From the NCBI RefSeq assembly GCF_019041915.1, contig NZ_JAHPYF010000004.1:124001-188000 (forward strand): a stretch of 64,000 nt of DNA. The letters are read 5' to 3'. Positions 1 through 8,398 of the stretch are shown piece by piece (the stretch's first letter is position 1; each line of letters opens with the position of its first letter). Source of the DNA: Collinsella sp. MSK.8.10. Lineage in GTDB: Bacteria; Actinomycetota; Coriobacteriia; Coriobacteriales; Coriobacteriaceae. The translations under genes were made by a program, and so were the position numbers. Under the pieces are notes generated by a model. That model made no database searches, was not told where the DNA came from, and was given only the letters and a program-made list of their open reading frames with translations.

Positions 1-2
1 CC

Positions 3-116
3 ACCCCGTCCCTGGTTGAGGGCTTCCCGCATGTGTACTATCCTGCGAACCCCGACGTTGCACGCGCGTTCGCGTCTGCCGCAGCGTCGTTTGCAGAGAG
101 GAGACGGCATGGCTGA
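3..116 (+). CDS. C-terminal end of upstream cobalamin gene (possibly cbiA), partial
   Basis: The reading frame starting at base 3 is open from the window edge to a TGA at 114-116 and overlaps the cobT start by 8 bp, as the other genes of this operon overlap each other. The last 37 residues include GFPHVYYPANPDVARAF. This resembles the end of a cobyrinate a,c-diamide synthase, a step otherwise missing from the cluster seen here. Too little is visible to be sure; it could be another corrin-pathway enzyme. Confidence 0.5.
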   Translation, partial: TPSLVEGFPHVYYPANPDVARAFASAAASFAERRRHG

Positions 117-1251
117 AGCAACCGAAACCGCGCTTGCCTGCATCCGCGAGGAAGTCGAGCGCGCGTTCTCGTCGGCGCCGGGCGCCGTGCTCGAAGCCGC
201 TCTCTCCCGGATCGCGCCCGCAGACGAGTGCGCCCGCGCCGCCGCGTACGCCGCGTGGGACTCCATCGCGCACCCCTTGGGGGGATTGGGCGACTTTGAA
301 GACGCCGTCGCGTGTATCGCCGCAGCTCAGGGGAGCGCCGAGGTTGCCGAGTTTCCCCGTGCGCTCGCGGTATTCTTCTCCGACAACGGGGTCGTTGCCG
401 AAGGCGTGTCGCAAAGCGGGCAAGACGTGACGCGAGCCGTCGCGCGCAACATGTGCGAGGGGGCCACGAGCGCCTGTCGCATGGCGGCGTTCGCGGGTGC
501 CGAGGTCGTGCCCGTCGACGTGGGTATGGCCCGGGGCATAGAAGACGCGCGCATGGTGCGCGCGAACGTACGGCGGGGGAGCGGCAACATCGCGCGCGGC
601 TCCGCTATGTCTCGCGATGAGGCCGTGCGCGCGATCGATGTCGGAATCGCCGTCGCGTGCGGGCTTGTCCGCGCCGGCGTGCGCCTTCTCGCCGCGGGCG
701 AGATGGGCATCGGCAACACGACCACCTCGGCGGCGGTGGCCGCAGTGCTCATCCGGGCGGACGCGCGGAGCCTCGTCGGGCGCGGCGCGGGGCTCTCGGA
801 CGCCTCGCTCGCGCGCAAGCGCGACGTGGTCGAGCGCGCTATCGACGCGAACTCGCCCGATCCTGCCGACCCGATCGACGTGCTCTCGAAGGTGGGCGGC
901 TTCGACATCGCGGCGATGTGCGGCTTCTACCTGGGGGCCGCGGCCTCGAAGGCGCCGGCGCTCCTCGACGGGGTCATATCCTGCACGGCGGCCCTGTGCG
1001 CGGCGCGCCTGTGCCCCAACGCCTTGGGCTACCTCGTGGGCACCCACGCATCAAGCGAACCCGCAAGCCAGGAGCTCCTTCGCGAGCTCGGCATAAAGGC
1101 ACCCCTCGACGCAGGCATGCACTTGGGCGAGGGCGCGGGCGCCATGGCGTATCTGCCCCTTCTTGATTCGGCGCTGCGCGTGTACCGGGATGGGAAGACG
1201 TTCACGGCGACTGGCATGGCTGCTTACGAGCATTTCGAGGCCGGGAAATGA
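109..1251 (+). CDS. cobT: Nicotinate-nucleotide--dimethylbenzimidazole phosphoribosyltransferase
   Basis: CobT transfers the phosphoribosyl group of nicotinate mononucleotide to the lower-ligand base, giving alpha-ribazole phosphate for the nucleotide loop of cobalamin. The protein is 380 aa, slightly longer than the usual ~350. Family signatures are visible: FFSDNGVVAEGVSQSGQDVT in the N-terminal half, the glycine-rich GEMGIGNTTTSAAV in the middle, and GGFDIAAMCGFYLGAA near the C-terminus. The ATG at 109 is chosen because a purine-rich ribosome site (GAGAGGAG) lies 5 nt upstream; the frame stays open further upstream but has no such site. The stop overlaps the next gene as ATGA, so translation is probably coupled. 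Confidence 0.95.
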   Translation: MAEATETALACIREEVERAFSSAPGAVLEAALSRIAPADECARAAAYAAWDSIAHPLGGLGDFEDAVACIAAAQGSAEVAEFPRALAVFFSDNGVVAEGVSQSGQDVTRAVARNMCEGATSACRMAAFAGAEVVPVDVGMARGIEDARMVRANVRRGSGNIARGSAMSRDEAVRAIDVGIAVACGLVRAGVRLLAAGEMGIGNTTTSAAVAAVLIRADARSLVGRGAGLSDASLARKRDVVERAIDANSPDPADPIDVLSKVGGFDIAAMCGFYLGAAASKAPALLDGVISCTAALCAARLCPNALGYLVGTHASSEPASQELLRELGIKAPLDAGMHLGEGAGAMAYLPLLDSALRVYRDGKTFTATGMAAYEHFEAGK

Positions 1252-1796
1252 CGGTGACGTTCGTTATCGGCGCCGCCGCGAGCGGCAAGAGCGCCTATGC
1301 CGAGTCCCTGTGCCTCGGACACGACGGCCCCCGCGTGTACCTGGCAACGATGGAGCCCTTCGGGGAAGAGGGCACCCGCCGTATCGCGCGCCATCGGGCG
1401 ATGCGCGAGGGCAAGTGTTTTTCCACCCTCGAGCGCACGCGTGACGTGGGCACTGCAGTGCCCGGGCTTCCGCGCGGCTGCACGCTTCTTTTGGAGGACG
1501 TGGGCAACCTGGTTGCGAACGAGCTTTTCGCGGAAGGCGGCTTGTCCCCACGTGACCCCGGCGCTGCGGCGCTCGAGGTGCTCGGAGGCATCGAACGGCT
1601 CGCTCAGGCCGCTGCGTATACGGTGGTGGTCTCCGTCGACGTGTTCGCCGATGGGATGCGCTACGATGAGGGGACCGAGGCATGGAGGCGCGCGCTCGCG
1701 CGCGTGAACGCGGGCGTGGCGGCGCTGGCCGACCGCGCAGTCGAAGTGGTATGCGGGATTCCCGTGTGGATGAAAGGCGAAGGACCTACAAGGTGA
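1248..1796 (+). CDS. cobU: Adenosylcobinamide kinase / adenosylcobinamide-phosphate guanylyltransferase
   Basis: CobU phosphorylates adenosylcobinamide and then attaches GMP, activating the corrinoid for lower-ligand attachment by CobS. The 182-aa length is normal. It has an N-terminal P-loop (VIGAAASGKS, residues ~6-15), the conserved RRIARHRAMR segment that carries the guanylylated histidine in the family, and the C-terminal signature EVVCGIPVWMKG. The P-loop has Ala-Ala-Ala where many CobU proteins have Gly-x-Arg. It overlaps cobT by 4 bp (ATGA) and cobS by 4 bp (GTGA). A second CobU-like domain lies two genes downstream. Confidence 0.9.
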   Translation: MTVTFVIGAAASGKSAYAESLCLGHDGPRVYLATMEPFGEEGTRRIARHRAMREGKCFSTLERTRDVGTAVPGLPRGCTLLLEDVGNLVANELFAEGGLSPRDPGAAALEVLGGIERLAQAAAYTVVVSVDVFADGMRYDEGTEAWRRALARVNAGVAALADRAVEVVCGIPVWMKGEGPTR

Positions 1797-2560
1797 AGAT
1801 AGCAGAGGCAATCTGCGCGGCGTTCGGAACGTTCTCGCGCATCCCCGTCCCGAAATCGGCCTGGACCGATTTCGGATCAACCCATGCGCTTGCCGCGTTT
1901 CCCCTGGTGGGCGTTGCGGAAGGCTTCCTCATGACGTCGTGGGGGCACGTGGCGAACCTGCTCGGCGTGCCCGCGACCATCGTCGCGGCCGTGCTCGTGG
2001 CGTTGCCTGTGGCGGTGACGGGAGGCATCCACCTAGACGGGCTCTGCGACACCTCCGATGCGCTTGCAAGTTGGGCCCCGCGCGAGCGAAAGCTCGAGAT
2101 CATGCACGACCCGCGGGCGGGCGCCTTCGGGGTTATCGGTGTTGTCGTGTACCTTATTCTGCAGTTTTCCCTGTTCACCGCGCTGCCGCTTACGACGGGG
2201 GCGTTCCTCGCGCTTCTGTGCTCGCTCGTGTTCTCCCGCGCGCTTTCGGGGCTCGCCGTGGAATGCTGGCCTGCCGCGCGGGCGGACGGTATGGCCGCGG
2301 GGCTCTCGCCTTCGAAGAAGCGCGCGGCGATCGTCGTGCCGCTTTGCGCTTTCGCTGCGGCTTCGGCTGCAGGGATGGTCGCGTGCGCTCGGGCCGTCGG
2401 CGCCCTTATGGCGGTGGCGGGGCTTTTGGCGCTCGCGTGGTACCGCCATGTTGCCCTGTCCCGCTTCGGCGGGGTGACGGGGGATTTGGCCGGATGGTTT
2501 CTGCAATGGGCCGAGCTCGCGATGCTTGCCATGCTGGTGGCGGGGGGCATGCTCCTATGA
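1793..2560 (+). CDS. cobS: Adenosylcobinamide-GDP ribazoletransferase (cobalamin synthase)
   Basis: CobS is the membrane enzyme that joins adenosylcobinamide-GDP to alpha-ribazole(-phosphate), the last assembly step. The product is ~255 aa with several hydrophobic segments, as expected. The family signature GGIHLDGLCDTSDAL and the nearby KLEIMHDPRAGAFGVIG (metal-binding acidic residues in the family) are clear. I chose the GTG at 1793 because it overlaps the cobU stop (GTGA), follows a purine-rich GGCGAAGGA, and puts the start just before the conserved FGTFSRIPVP. The stop overlaps the next ATG. Confidence 0.93.
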   Translation: MKIAEAICAAFGTFSRIPVPKSAWTDFGSTHALAAFPLVGVAEGFLMTSWGHVANLLGVPATIVAAVLVALPVAVTGGIHLDGLCDTSDALASWAPRERKLEIMHDPRAGAFGVIGVVVYLILQFSLFTALPLTTGAFLALLCSLVFSRALSGLAVECWPAARADGMAAGLSPSKKRAAIVVPLCAFAAASAAGMVACARAVGALMAVAGLLALAWYRHVALSRFGGVTGDLAGWFLQWAELAMLAMLVAGGMLL

Positions 2561-3558
2561 GGCTCGTGGTAGGTGGCGTGCATTCGGGGAAGAGGACCTT
2601 CGTGCGCGAAAAGCTCGGGTTCGCGGCGGACGATTTCGTCGACGCGGCGCAGCTTGCGGAGGGCGGCGTGCCCGCGGCTTTTGCCGGTCGCGTCGCGTAC
2701 CGTGCTGAGGAACTCGTACGCGCGCTCGACATTGATCTGGCGCTCGAGCGGCTGATCGGCTTCGACGCAGTGATTCTGTCCTTGGTCGGCTCTGGGGTCG
2801 TCCCTATGCATGCGGAAGACGCCCAATGGCGCGAGCGCGCGGGGCGCCTGGGATGCGCGCTCGCTGCGCGCGCCGACGTCGTCGTGCGCATGACGTGCGG
2901 GATTCCCCAGGTCATCAAAGGAAACCTTGCCGATGCGCCTCGAGGGACGCAGGGCGCGGGCGCGCCTTTGGAAGTCGTCTTCGTGCGCCATGGTGCCACG
3001 GCGGGCACGGAAGACCATCGCTACAGCGGGGCGGGCACCGACGAGCCCCTGTCGAGCGCGGGCGAGCGCGCTTTGCGCGATCTCGCGTGCGATCGTGACG
3101 TGTTCCGTGTTATCACAAGCGGCATGGCCCGCACCGACCAGACGGCGCGCATCCTCTTCCCGAACGCTGAGCTTATGGCGTGCCCCGGTCTGCGCGAGAT
3201 GGATTTCGGCGACTTCGAGGGGCGAAGCGCCGCCGAGCTTAAAGAGGATGCGCGCTACCGCGCCTGGGTAGACTCCTGGTGCGAGGCGCGCTGCCCGCAT
3301 GGCGAGGGCAAGAGCGATTTCACCCGCCGCGTCGTCGCGGCGTTTCGGGAGGCGTGCAAATCGGAACGCGCCCAGGGGAGTGGGCGCGCCGTCTTCGTCG
3401 TTCACGCGGGTACCGTGAAAGCGCTACTCTCCGAGCTAGCTGTCCCGAAAATGGGATACTTCGACGTTCATACCGAGCCGGGCGGCGCATGGGCCGCCAC
3501 CTGGGATGGGCGCTGCCTTCGCGACGTTTGCCCCGCTTCGGGGGGCGATGCCCGGTGA
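2557..3558 (+). CDS. CobU-like kinase domain fused to alpha-ribazole phosphatase (CobC)
   Basis: This 333-aa protein has two domains. Residues 1 to ~130 are CobU-like: P-loop GGVHSGKRTF at the N-terminus and the VVVRMTCGIPQVIKG signature at its end. They lack the R-I-x-R-H-R segment that holds the guanylylated histidine in the upstream CobU. Residues ~140-333 form a histidine phosphatase: the RHG motif in VVFVRHGAT, the acidic REMDFGDFEG segment and the second catalytic histidine in FVVHAGTV. The phosphatase half should remove phosphate from alpha-ribazole phosphate. The N-terminal half may be a kinase without transferase activity or a regulatory relic. It starts at the ATG overlapping the cobS stop. 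Confidence 0.85.
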   Translation: MRLVVGGVHSGKRTFVREKLGFAADDFVDAAQLAEGGVPAAFAGRVAYRAEELVRALDIDLALERLIGFDAVILSLVGSGVVPMHAEDAQWRERAGRLGCALAARADVVVRMTCGIPQVIKGNLADAPRGTQGAGAPLEVVFVRHGATAGTEDHRYSGAGTDEPLSSAGERALRDLACDRDVFRVITSGMARTDQTARILFPNAELMACPGLREMDFGDFEGRSAAELKEDARYRAWVDSWCEARCPHGEGKSDFTRRVVAAFREACKSERAQGSGRAVFVVHAGTVKALLSELAVPKMGYFDVHTEPGGAWAATWDGRCLRDVCPASGGDAR

Positions 3559-4532
3559 TGACGATTTTTGCCGTCGCCGCCGGGTTCGCGGCCGACCTTG
3601 CCTTCGGCGACCCGCGCTGGCTTCCCCATCCCGTTGTCGCCATGGGGCGCGCGATCACGTGGGCCGAAGGCCGCCTGCGGGGCGCATTCCCGCAAACGTC
3701 CGCGGGCACGCGTGCCGCAGGGCTTGTGCTCGCCGTGGCGCTTCCGCTTGCGTGTGGGCTTTTGACCTGGGGTATCCTACACCTTTGCGGAATGGTTCAC
3801 TCCGGCTTGCGCTTCGTGGCCGAGGCATGGGCGAGCTATCAGATTCTCGCAGCATGCGAGCTGCGCCGCCAGAGCCTGGCCGTGGCCCGCGCGTTCTCGA
3901 AGGGCGGCCTTGTCGCGGCGCGTGAAGCTGTCGGGCTCATCGTGGGACGCGACACGTCTGTTCTCGACGAGCAGGGCGTCGCGCGCGCCGCCGTGGAAAC
4001 GGTGGCGGAGAACGCGAGCGACGGCGTCATCGCGCCGCTTTTCTACCTTATGATCGGGGGTGCGCCCTTGGGCATGGCGTACAAGGCGGTGAACACGCTC
4101 GACAGCATGGTGGGCTACAAAAACGAGCGCTACATCGACTTCGGCTGCGCCTCGGCGCGCCTCGACGATGCGGTGAACTGGATTCCCTCGCGCTTATCGG
4201 CCCTGTTCATGATCGCCATGTGCCCGATCGTCGGGCTTGACGCGCGCGGGGCGGCGCGCATCTGGCGCCGCGACAGGCGTCGCCATGCGAGCCCGAACGC
4301 GGCGCAGACCGAGTCAGCGTGCGCGGGCGCGCTCGGGCTGCGCCTGGCAGGGCCCGCGGTGTATTTCGGCAAGCTCGTTGAGAAACCGACGATAGGCGAC
4401 GCGTCCCGTGAAATCGAGTGGGGCGACATCGCCCGGGCGACGAGGCTCATGCTCGCCGCGTCCGTATGCGCGCTCGTCGTCTTCGGCGCCGCGCGCGCGG
4501 CGGTCGTGCTCGCCGTGGGGGCGATGGCATGA
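3558..4532 (+). CDS. cbiB: Adenosylcobinamide-phosphate synthase
   Basis: CbiB is an integral membrane enzyme that joins the aminopropanol (phosphate) side chain to adenosylcobyrate. The 324-aa product has the N-terminal AFGDPRWLPHPVVAMGRAI segment and the hallmark VGRDTSVLD...AVETVAENASDGVIAPLF, followed by LGMAYKAVNTLDSMVGY. Hydrophobic stretches lie near residues 55-75 and at the C-terminus. A GTG three bases upstream (3555) is an equally possible start; a GGGGGGCG ribosome site lies ~10 nt before the ATG. The 3' end overlaps cobD as ATGA. Confidence 0.94.
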   Translation: MTIFAVAAGFAADLAFGDPRWLPHPVVAMGRAITWAEGRLRGAFPQTSAGTRAAGLVLAVALPLACGLLTWGILHLCGMVHSGLRFVAEAWASYQILAACELRRQSLAVARAFSKGGLVAAREAVGLIVGRDTSVLDEQGVARAAVETVAENASDGVIAPLFYLMIGGAPLGMAYKAVNTLDSMVGYKNERYIDFGCASARLDDAVNWIPSRLSALFMIAMCPIVGLDARGAARIWRRDRRRHASPNAAQTESACAGALGLRLAGPAVYFGKLVEKPTIGDASREIEWGDIARATRLMLAASVCALVVFGAARAAVVLAVGAMA

Positions 4533-5752
4533 GGGAAGACCACGCCGCGTCCCGGGCTGCGGGGGGAATCCTGCGCGCCCGTGCGCATGGGGGCAGCTCG
4601 CAATCGCTCGGCATCGCTTGCGAAGGGGGCGCCTCCGACCTCATTGACTTCTCGGTGAACGTGAATCCGGCAGGCCCCTCGCCGCGCGCCGTCGCCGCAG
4701 CTTGCAAGGCGCTTTCTCGAATCGACGCCTACCCCGATAGGGAAAGCCTCGCCCTCGTTCGCGCCCTAGCGCGTGCCCAGGGCATTCCCGAAGATACTAT
4801 CGTCTGCGGCGCGGGCGCGTCCGACATCATCTGGCGGCTCGCCGCGGCGATGCGCCCGAAACGCATCGTCGTGTGCGCGCCGACGTTCTCTGAATATGCG
4901 GAGGCGGCATCGTACTACGGCGCATGCGTGCAGGAGTTCCCGCTCTCCGAAGCGGACGACTTCGACGTGCCCGCCTCCTTCGCCCGCGCGATCGAGGGGC
5001 CGGGAGACGTGGCGTACCTCTGCAATCCGAACAACCCGACGGGGCGCCTCGTCGACCCCAGCGTGATCGATGCCGCGGCTTGCCGCTGCGAGCAGGTGGG
5101 CGCGCTGCTCGTCGTGGACGAGTGCTTCCTCGGATTTGCGCCCGACGCCCGCGAAAGGAGCGTGGCCGCATGCGCCGCGTGTTCGCGCCATGTGGCCGTG
5201 CTCTCCGCGTTCACCAAGCTCTACGGAATGGCGGGGTTGCGGTTGGGATATCTGATCAGCGGAAACGCCCAACTCATCGAGGGGATTCGCCGGGCGGGGC
5301 AGGCGTGGCCCGTCTCCTCGGTCGCCGAGGCCGCGGGCATCGCCGCCCTGGAAGACGTCGAATACGTCTCGCGCACGCGCGATGTATTGGCGGGCGAGCG
5401 AGCGTGGCTTTCCCACGAGCTCTCCTCGCTCGGGCTTTCCGTCGTGCCGTCGGATGCGAACTTCCTTTTAGTCCGCACGCCGGCGAAAGACATCCCCGAG
5501 CGCCTGTATAAACAGGGGGTTTTGGTCCGCACGTGCGACTCGTTTTCGGTACTGTCCCGTTTCTGGTGCCGCGTCGCGGTGCGCACGCGCAAGGAGAATG
5601 CCCGGCTTGCGATGGCCTTCAGCCGCGCGCTTCGGGTGGAAGGTGCATCGGGCGAAGCCGAACCCGACGAACGGGGCGGCGCTTCTTGCAGCGGCGCTAT
5701 GGCGGGCGCGGATGGCCGAGGCTCAGCGAAGGAGGTCGATACCCGTGGGTAG
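4529..5752 (+). CDS. cobD: Threonine-phosphate decarboxylase (PLP-dependent aminotransferase fold)
   Basis: CobD makes aminopropanol O-phosphate from threonine phosphate for the CbiB reaction. The 407-aa protein follows the class-I aminotransferase pattern: DLIDFSVNVNP near the start, YLCNPNNPTGRLVD, VVDECFLGF, and FTKLYGMAGLRLGY with the PLP lysine. The last ~40 residues form a low-complexity Ala/Gly/Glu extension. A HisC-type aminotransferase is the alternative, but the position between cbiB and cobQ favours CobD. The start overlaps cbiB (ATGA); the end overlaps the cobQ GTG by 8 bp. Confidence 0.9.
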   Translation: MREDHAASRAAGGILRARAHGGSSQSLGIACEGGASDLIDFSVNVNPAGPSPRAVAAACKALSRIDAYPDRESLALVRALARAQGIPEDTIVCGAGASDIIWRLAAAMRPKRIVVCAPTFSEYAEAASYYGACVQEFPLSEADDFDVPASFARAIEGPGDVAYLCNPNNPTGRLVDPSVIDAAACRCEQVGALLVVDECFLGFAPDARERSVAACAACSRHVAVLSAFTKLYGMAGLRLGYLISGNAQLIEGIRRAGQAWPVSSVAEAAGIAALEDVEYVSRTRDVLAGERAWLSHELSSLGLSVVPSDANFLLVRTPAKDIPERLYKQGVLVRTCDSFSVLSRFWCRVAVRTRKENARLAMAFSRALRVEGASGEAEPDERGGASCSGAMAGADGRGSAKEVDTRG

Positions 5753-7244
5753 GGCGAAGCCCATCATGATCCAGGGCACCATGTCGAACGCGGGGAAGAG
5801 CCTGCTTGCGGCGGGGCTGTGCCGTGTGCTTTCGCAGGACGGCCTGCGTGTGGCTCCCTTCAAGAGCCAGAACATGGCGCTCAACAGCGGTGTCACGGCC
5901 GACGGGCTCGAGATGGGGCGTGCCCAGATCATGCAGGCCGAGGCGTGCGGCATCGCGCCCGACGTGCGCATGAACCCCATCCTGCTCAAGCCCGAAAGCG
6001 ACCACCGAAGCCAGCTCATCGTGGCCGGCAAGGCGCAGGGAGCCTTCGCTGCGAGGGACTACTTCGCGCGAAAGAAGGCGCTCATGCCGCAGATTTTGGA
6101 GGCGTTCGATTCGCTCGCGGAGGAAAACGACGTCATCGTCATCGAGGGCGCCGGCAGCCCCGCCGAAATCAACCTTTCCGAAAACGACATCGTCAACATG
6201 GGGCTCGCGCGCGCCGTGTCCTCCCCCGTGCTGCTCGTGGGCGACATCGACCCAGGCGGGGTGTTTGCCCAGCTCTACGGCACGGTCGCGCTCTTTGCGC
6301 CCGAGGATCGCGCGCTTTTGCGGGGGCTTGTGGTGAACAAGTTCCGCGGCGATGTGGAAATCCTGCGCCCGGGTTTGGCCCCGCTGGAGAAGATGTGCGG
6401 GGTTCCCGTCGTGGGGGTCGTGCCGTATCTTACGCTCGACCTGGACGACGAGGACTCGCTTGCGCCGCGCCTATCTGCCCGCGAGGCGCGCGGCGTCATC
6501 GACGTCGCCGTCGTGCGCCTTCCGCATCTGTCGAACTTCACCGACTTCGACCCGCTTTCGCGCGTGCCCGGCGTGGGCGTGCGCTACGTTTCCTCGACGA
6601 CCGATCTGGGCCGACCCGACCTGGTGGTGCTTCCCGGCTCGAAGACCACGCTCGACGACGCGCGCTGGCTTGTGGCTAGCGGCATCGGAGCCTGTGTACG
6701 CGCTCTTTCGGGCGCGGGCACGCCGGTGCTCGGCATATGCGGAGGTTACCAGCTTTTGGGAGACGAGCTTTCCGACCCGCACGGCAGGGAAGGCGCTGGC
6801 ACCGCGCGCGGGCTCGGGCTCATCCCTGCAAGTACGGTGTTCAAGGAGGAAAAGCGCCTCGCCCAGTCGGAGCTGCGCATTACGGGCGCCCAAGGCGCGT
6901 TCTCGGTGTGGAACGGCATGACGGCGCGCGGGTACGAGATTCACGACGGCGAAACGTCCGTCTCCTGCGCCCCTGCGGGCACGATTGGCGGCAAACCAGA
7001 AGGCGCGGCCTGCGGAAACGTGTTCGGAACCTATCTCCACGGCCTGTTCGACGAACCGGGGGTGGCACTCGCCCTCGCGCGCTCGCTTGCGCGCATGCGC
7101 GGCCTGCCCGAGAGCGTCGTGGGTGCTGAGGGCGCGGTGTCCGCGGCCGATCACCGTGCGCGCGAGTTCGACCGCCTGGCCGACTCCGTGCGCGGGGCGC
7201 TCGACATGGAGTATGTCTACCGCATTATCGAGGAGGGCGTATGA
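5745..7244 (+). CDS. cobQ: Cobyric acid synthase (glutamine-hydrolysing)
   Basis: CobQ amidates four side chains of adenosylcobyrinate a,c-diamide using glutamine. The ~499-aa product has an N-terminal dethiobiotin-synthetase-like P-loop region (IMIQGTMSNAGKSLL, then KSQNMALNSGV) and a C-terminal class-I-like amidotransferase domain with nucleophile Cys in LGICGGYQLLG and histidines in RGYEIHDGET and GTYLHGLFD. The GTG at 5745 is preferred over upstream ATGs because it is preceded by a near-perfect AAGGAGGT at 9 nt and the protein then begins VGRAKPIMIQG. Its end overlaps cobO as ATGA. Confidence 0.95.
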   Translation: MGRAKPIMIQGTMSNAGKSLLAAGLCRVLSQDGLRVAPFKSQNMALNSGVTADGLEMGRAQIMQAEACGIAPDVRMNPILLKPESDHRSQLIVAGKAQGAFAARDYFARKKALMPQILEAFDSLAEENDVIVIEGAGSPAEINLSENDIVNMGLARAVSSPVLLVGDIDPGGVFAQLYGTVALFAPEDRALLRGLVVNKFRGDVEILRPGLAPLEKMCGVPVVGVVPYLTLDLDDEDSLAPRLSAREARGVIDVAVVRLPHLSNFTDFDPLSRVPGVGVRYVSSTTDLGRPDLVVLPGSKTTLDDARWLVASGIGACVRALSGAGTPVLGICGGYQLLGDELSDPHGREGAGTARGLGLIPASTVFKEEKRLAQSELRITGAQGAFSVWNGMTARGYEIHDGETSVSCAPAGTIGGKPEGAACGNVFGTYLHGLFDEPGVALALARSLARMRGLPESVVGAEGAVSAADHRAREFDRLADSVRGALDMEYVYRIIEEGV

Positions 7245-7756
7245 TCCACGTGTATCATGGCGACGGCAAAGGCAAGACCACGGCGGCGATGGGGCTCGCC
7301 CTTCGCATGCTCGCCGCAGGCCGCCGCGTCGTCGTTGTGCAGTTCCTGAAAGACGGCGAAAGCGGGGAGGCGCGCCTGCTCTCCGAGCATTTCGGCGTGC
7401 CCGTGTTCGCGGGGAAGGCGTCGGACAAGTTTACCTGGTCCATGACGTCGGAAGAACTTGCCGCGACGCGCGAGTTGCACGATGGGAACCTCGCTTCTGC
7501 GCTCGCCGAGCTCGAGGGCGCGCAGGAGGGGCTGCTCGTGCTCGACGAGGCGCTCGACGCGCTTTCGAAGGGGCTTGTCGACGAGGCGCTCGTGGACCGC
7601 GCGCTCGATATGTCCGCGCGCGGCGTCGAAGTAGCGCTCACCGGGCGCGCGCCTTCCCGCAAGATCGTGGAGAAGGCCGACTACATAACCGAGATGCGGT
7701 GCGAGAAACACCCCTACGAGCAGGGGATATGTGCACGGGAAGGAGTGGAGTACTAG
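7241..7756 (+). CDS. cobO: Cob(I)alamin/cobinamide adenosyltransferase, CobO/BtuR type
   Basis: This enzyme attaches the 5'-deoxyadenosyl ligand to the corrinoid cobalt. At 171 aa it matches the CobA/CobO/BtuR family. The P-loop HGDGKGKTTAAMGLA is at the very N-terminus, followed by VVVVQFLKDG, LLVLDEALDAL (Walker B-like), and ALTGRAPSRKIVEKADYITE near the C-terminus. It overlaps cobQ by 4 bp and abuts cbiC with no spacer, so it is translated as part of the operon. Confidence 0.95.
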   Translation: MIHVYHGDGKGKTTAAMGLALRMLAAGRRVVVVQFLKDGESGEARLLSEHFGVPVFAGKASDKFTWSMTSEELAATRELHDGNLASALAELEGAQEGLLVLDEALDALSKGLVDEALVDRALDMSARGVEVALTGRAPSRKIVEKADYITEMRCEKHPYEQGICAREGVEY

Positions 7757-8398
7757 ATGGATTCCAAGGAGATGGCGCCCGGCGACATCGAGCGGCGCAG
7801 CTTTGAAATCATCACCGAAGAGCTCGGCGGCCGCACGTTCCCGCCGCTCGAAGAGCCCGTCGTGAAGCGCGTCATCCACACCACTGCCGACTTCTCGTAC
7901 GCCGATTCCCTCGTGTTCACCCATGACGCCGCGCACTGTGCGCTCGACGCACTGCGCGCAGGGGCCACGGTGCTCACCGACACGAACATGGCGCTCGCGG
8001 GCATAAGCAAGCCCGCGCTTGCGAAGCTCGGCTGCAAGGCCGTGTGCTACATGGCTGACCCTGATGTCGCCGCGGCTGCGCGCGCCGCGGGCACGACTCG
8101 CGCCGTTGCGAGCATGGACAAAGCTTGCGGCATCGAGGGTCCGCTCATCGTGGCCGTCGGTAACGCTCCCACAGCACTTCTGCGCCTCGCCGAGCTCATG
8201 GACGCGGGGAAGATCGCGCCCGCGCTCGTCGTTGGGGTGCCGGTCGGGTTTGTGAACGTGGTCGAGGCGAAAGAGGAGCTACTCGCGCGACGCGTGCCGG
8301 CCATCGTCGCGAGGGGTCGCAAGGGCGGATCGACCGTGGCGGCCGCTATTATGAACGCGCTTCTCTACCAGATCACGCGCCCAGGCGGCCCGAAGTGA
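7757..8398 (+). CDS. cbiC: Precorrin-8X/cobalt-precorrin-8 methylmutase
   Basis: CbiC moves the C-11 methyl group to C-12, producing (cobalt-)hydrogenobyrinate or cobyrinate. The 213-aa product shows the family core VKRVIHTTADFSYADSLVF with the catalytic histidine, then TDTNMALAGI, the IVAVGNAPTALLRL strand and VGVPVGFVNVVEAKEEL. It starts at ATG 7757 right after the cobO stop; the end overlaps the next gene (GTGA). It and cobK are early corrin-ring genes placed at the end of an otherwise late-pathway block. Confidence 0.95.
   Translation: MDSKEMAPGDIERRSFEIITEELGGRTFPPLEEPVVKRVIHTTADFSYADSLVFTHDAAHCALDALRAGATVLTDTNMALAGISKPALAKLGCKAVCYMADPDVAAAARAAGTTRAVASMDKACGIEGPLIVAVGNAPTALLRLAELMDAGKIAPALVVGVPVGFVNVVEAKEELLARRVPAIVARGRKGGSTVAAAIMNALLYQITRPGGPK

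Noticed and set aside
1..110. A cobalamin riboswitch before cobT
   Set aside because: The region is coding (end of an upstream gene) and shows no B12-box; the operon's leader lies outside the window.
1786..3405. 539-codon - strand ORF opposite cobS and cobU-cobC
   Set aside because: It is antisense to two recognisable genes in a continuous + strand operon and shows no motifs.
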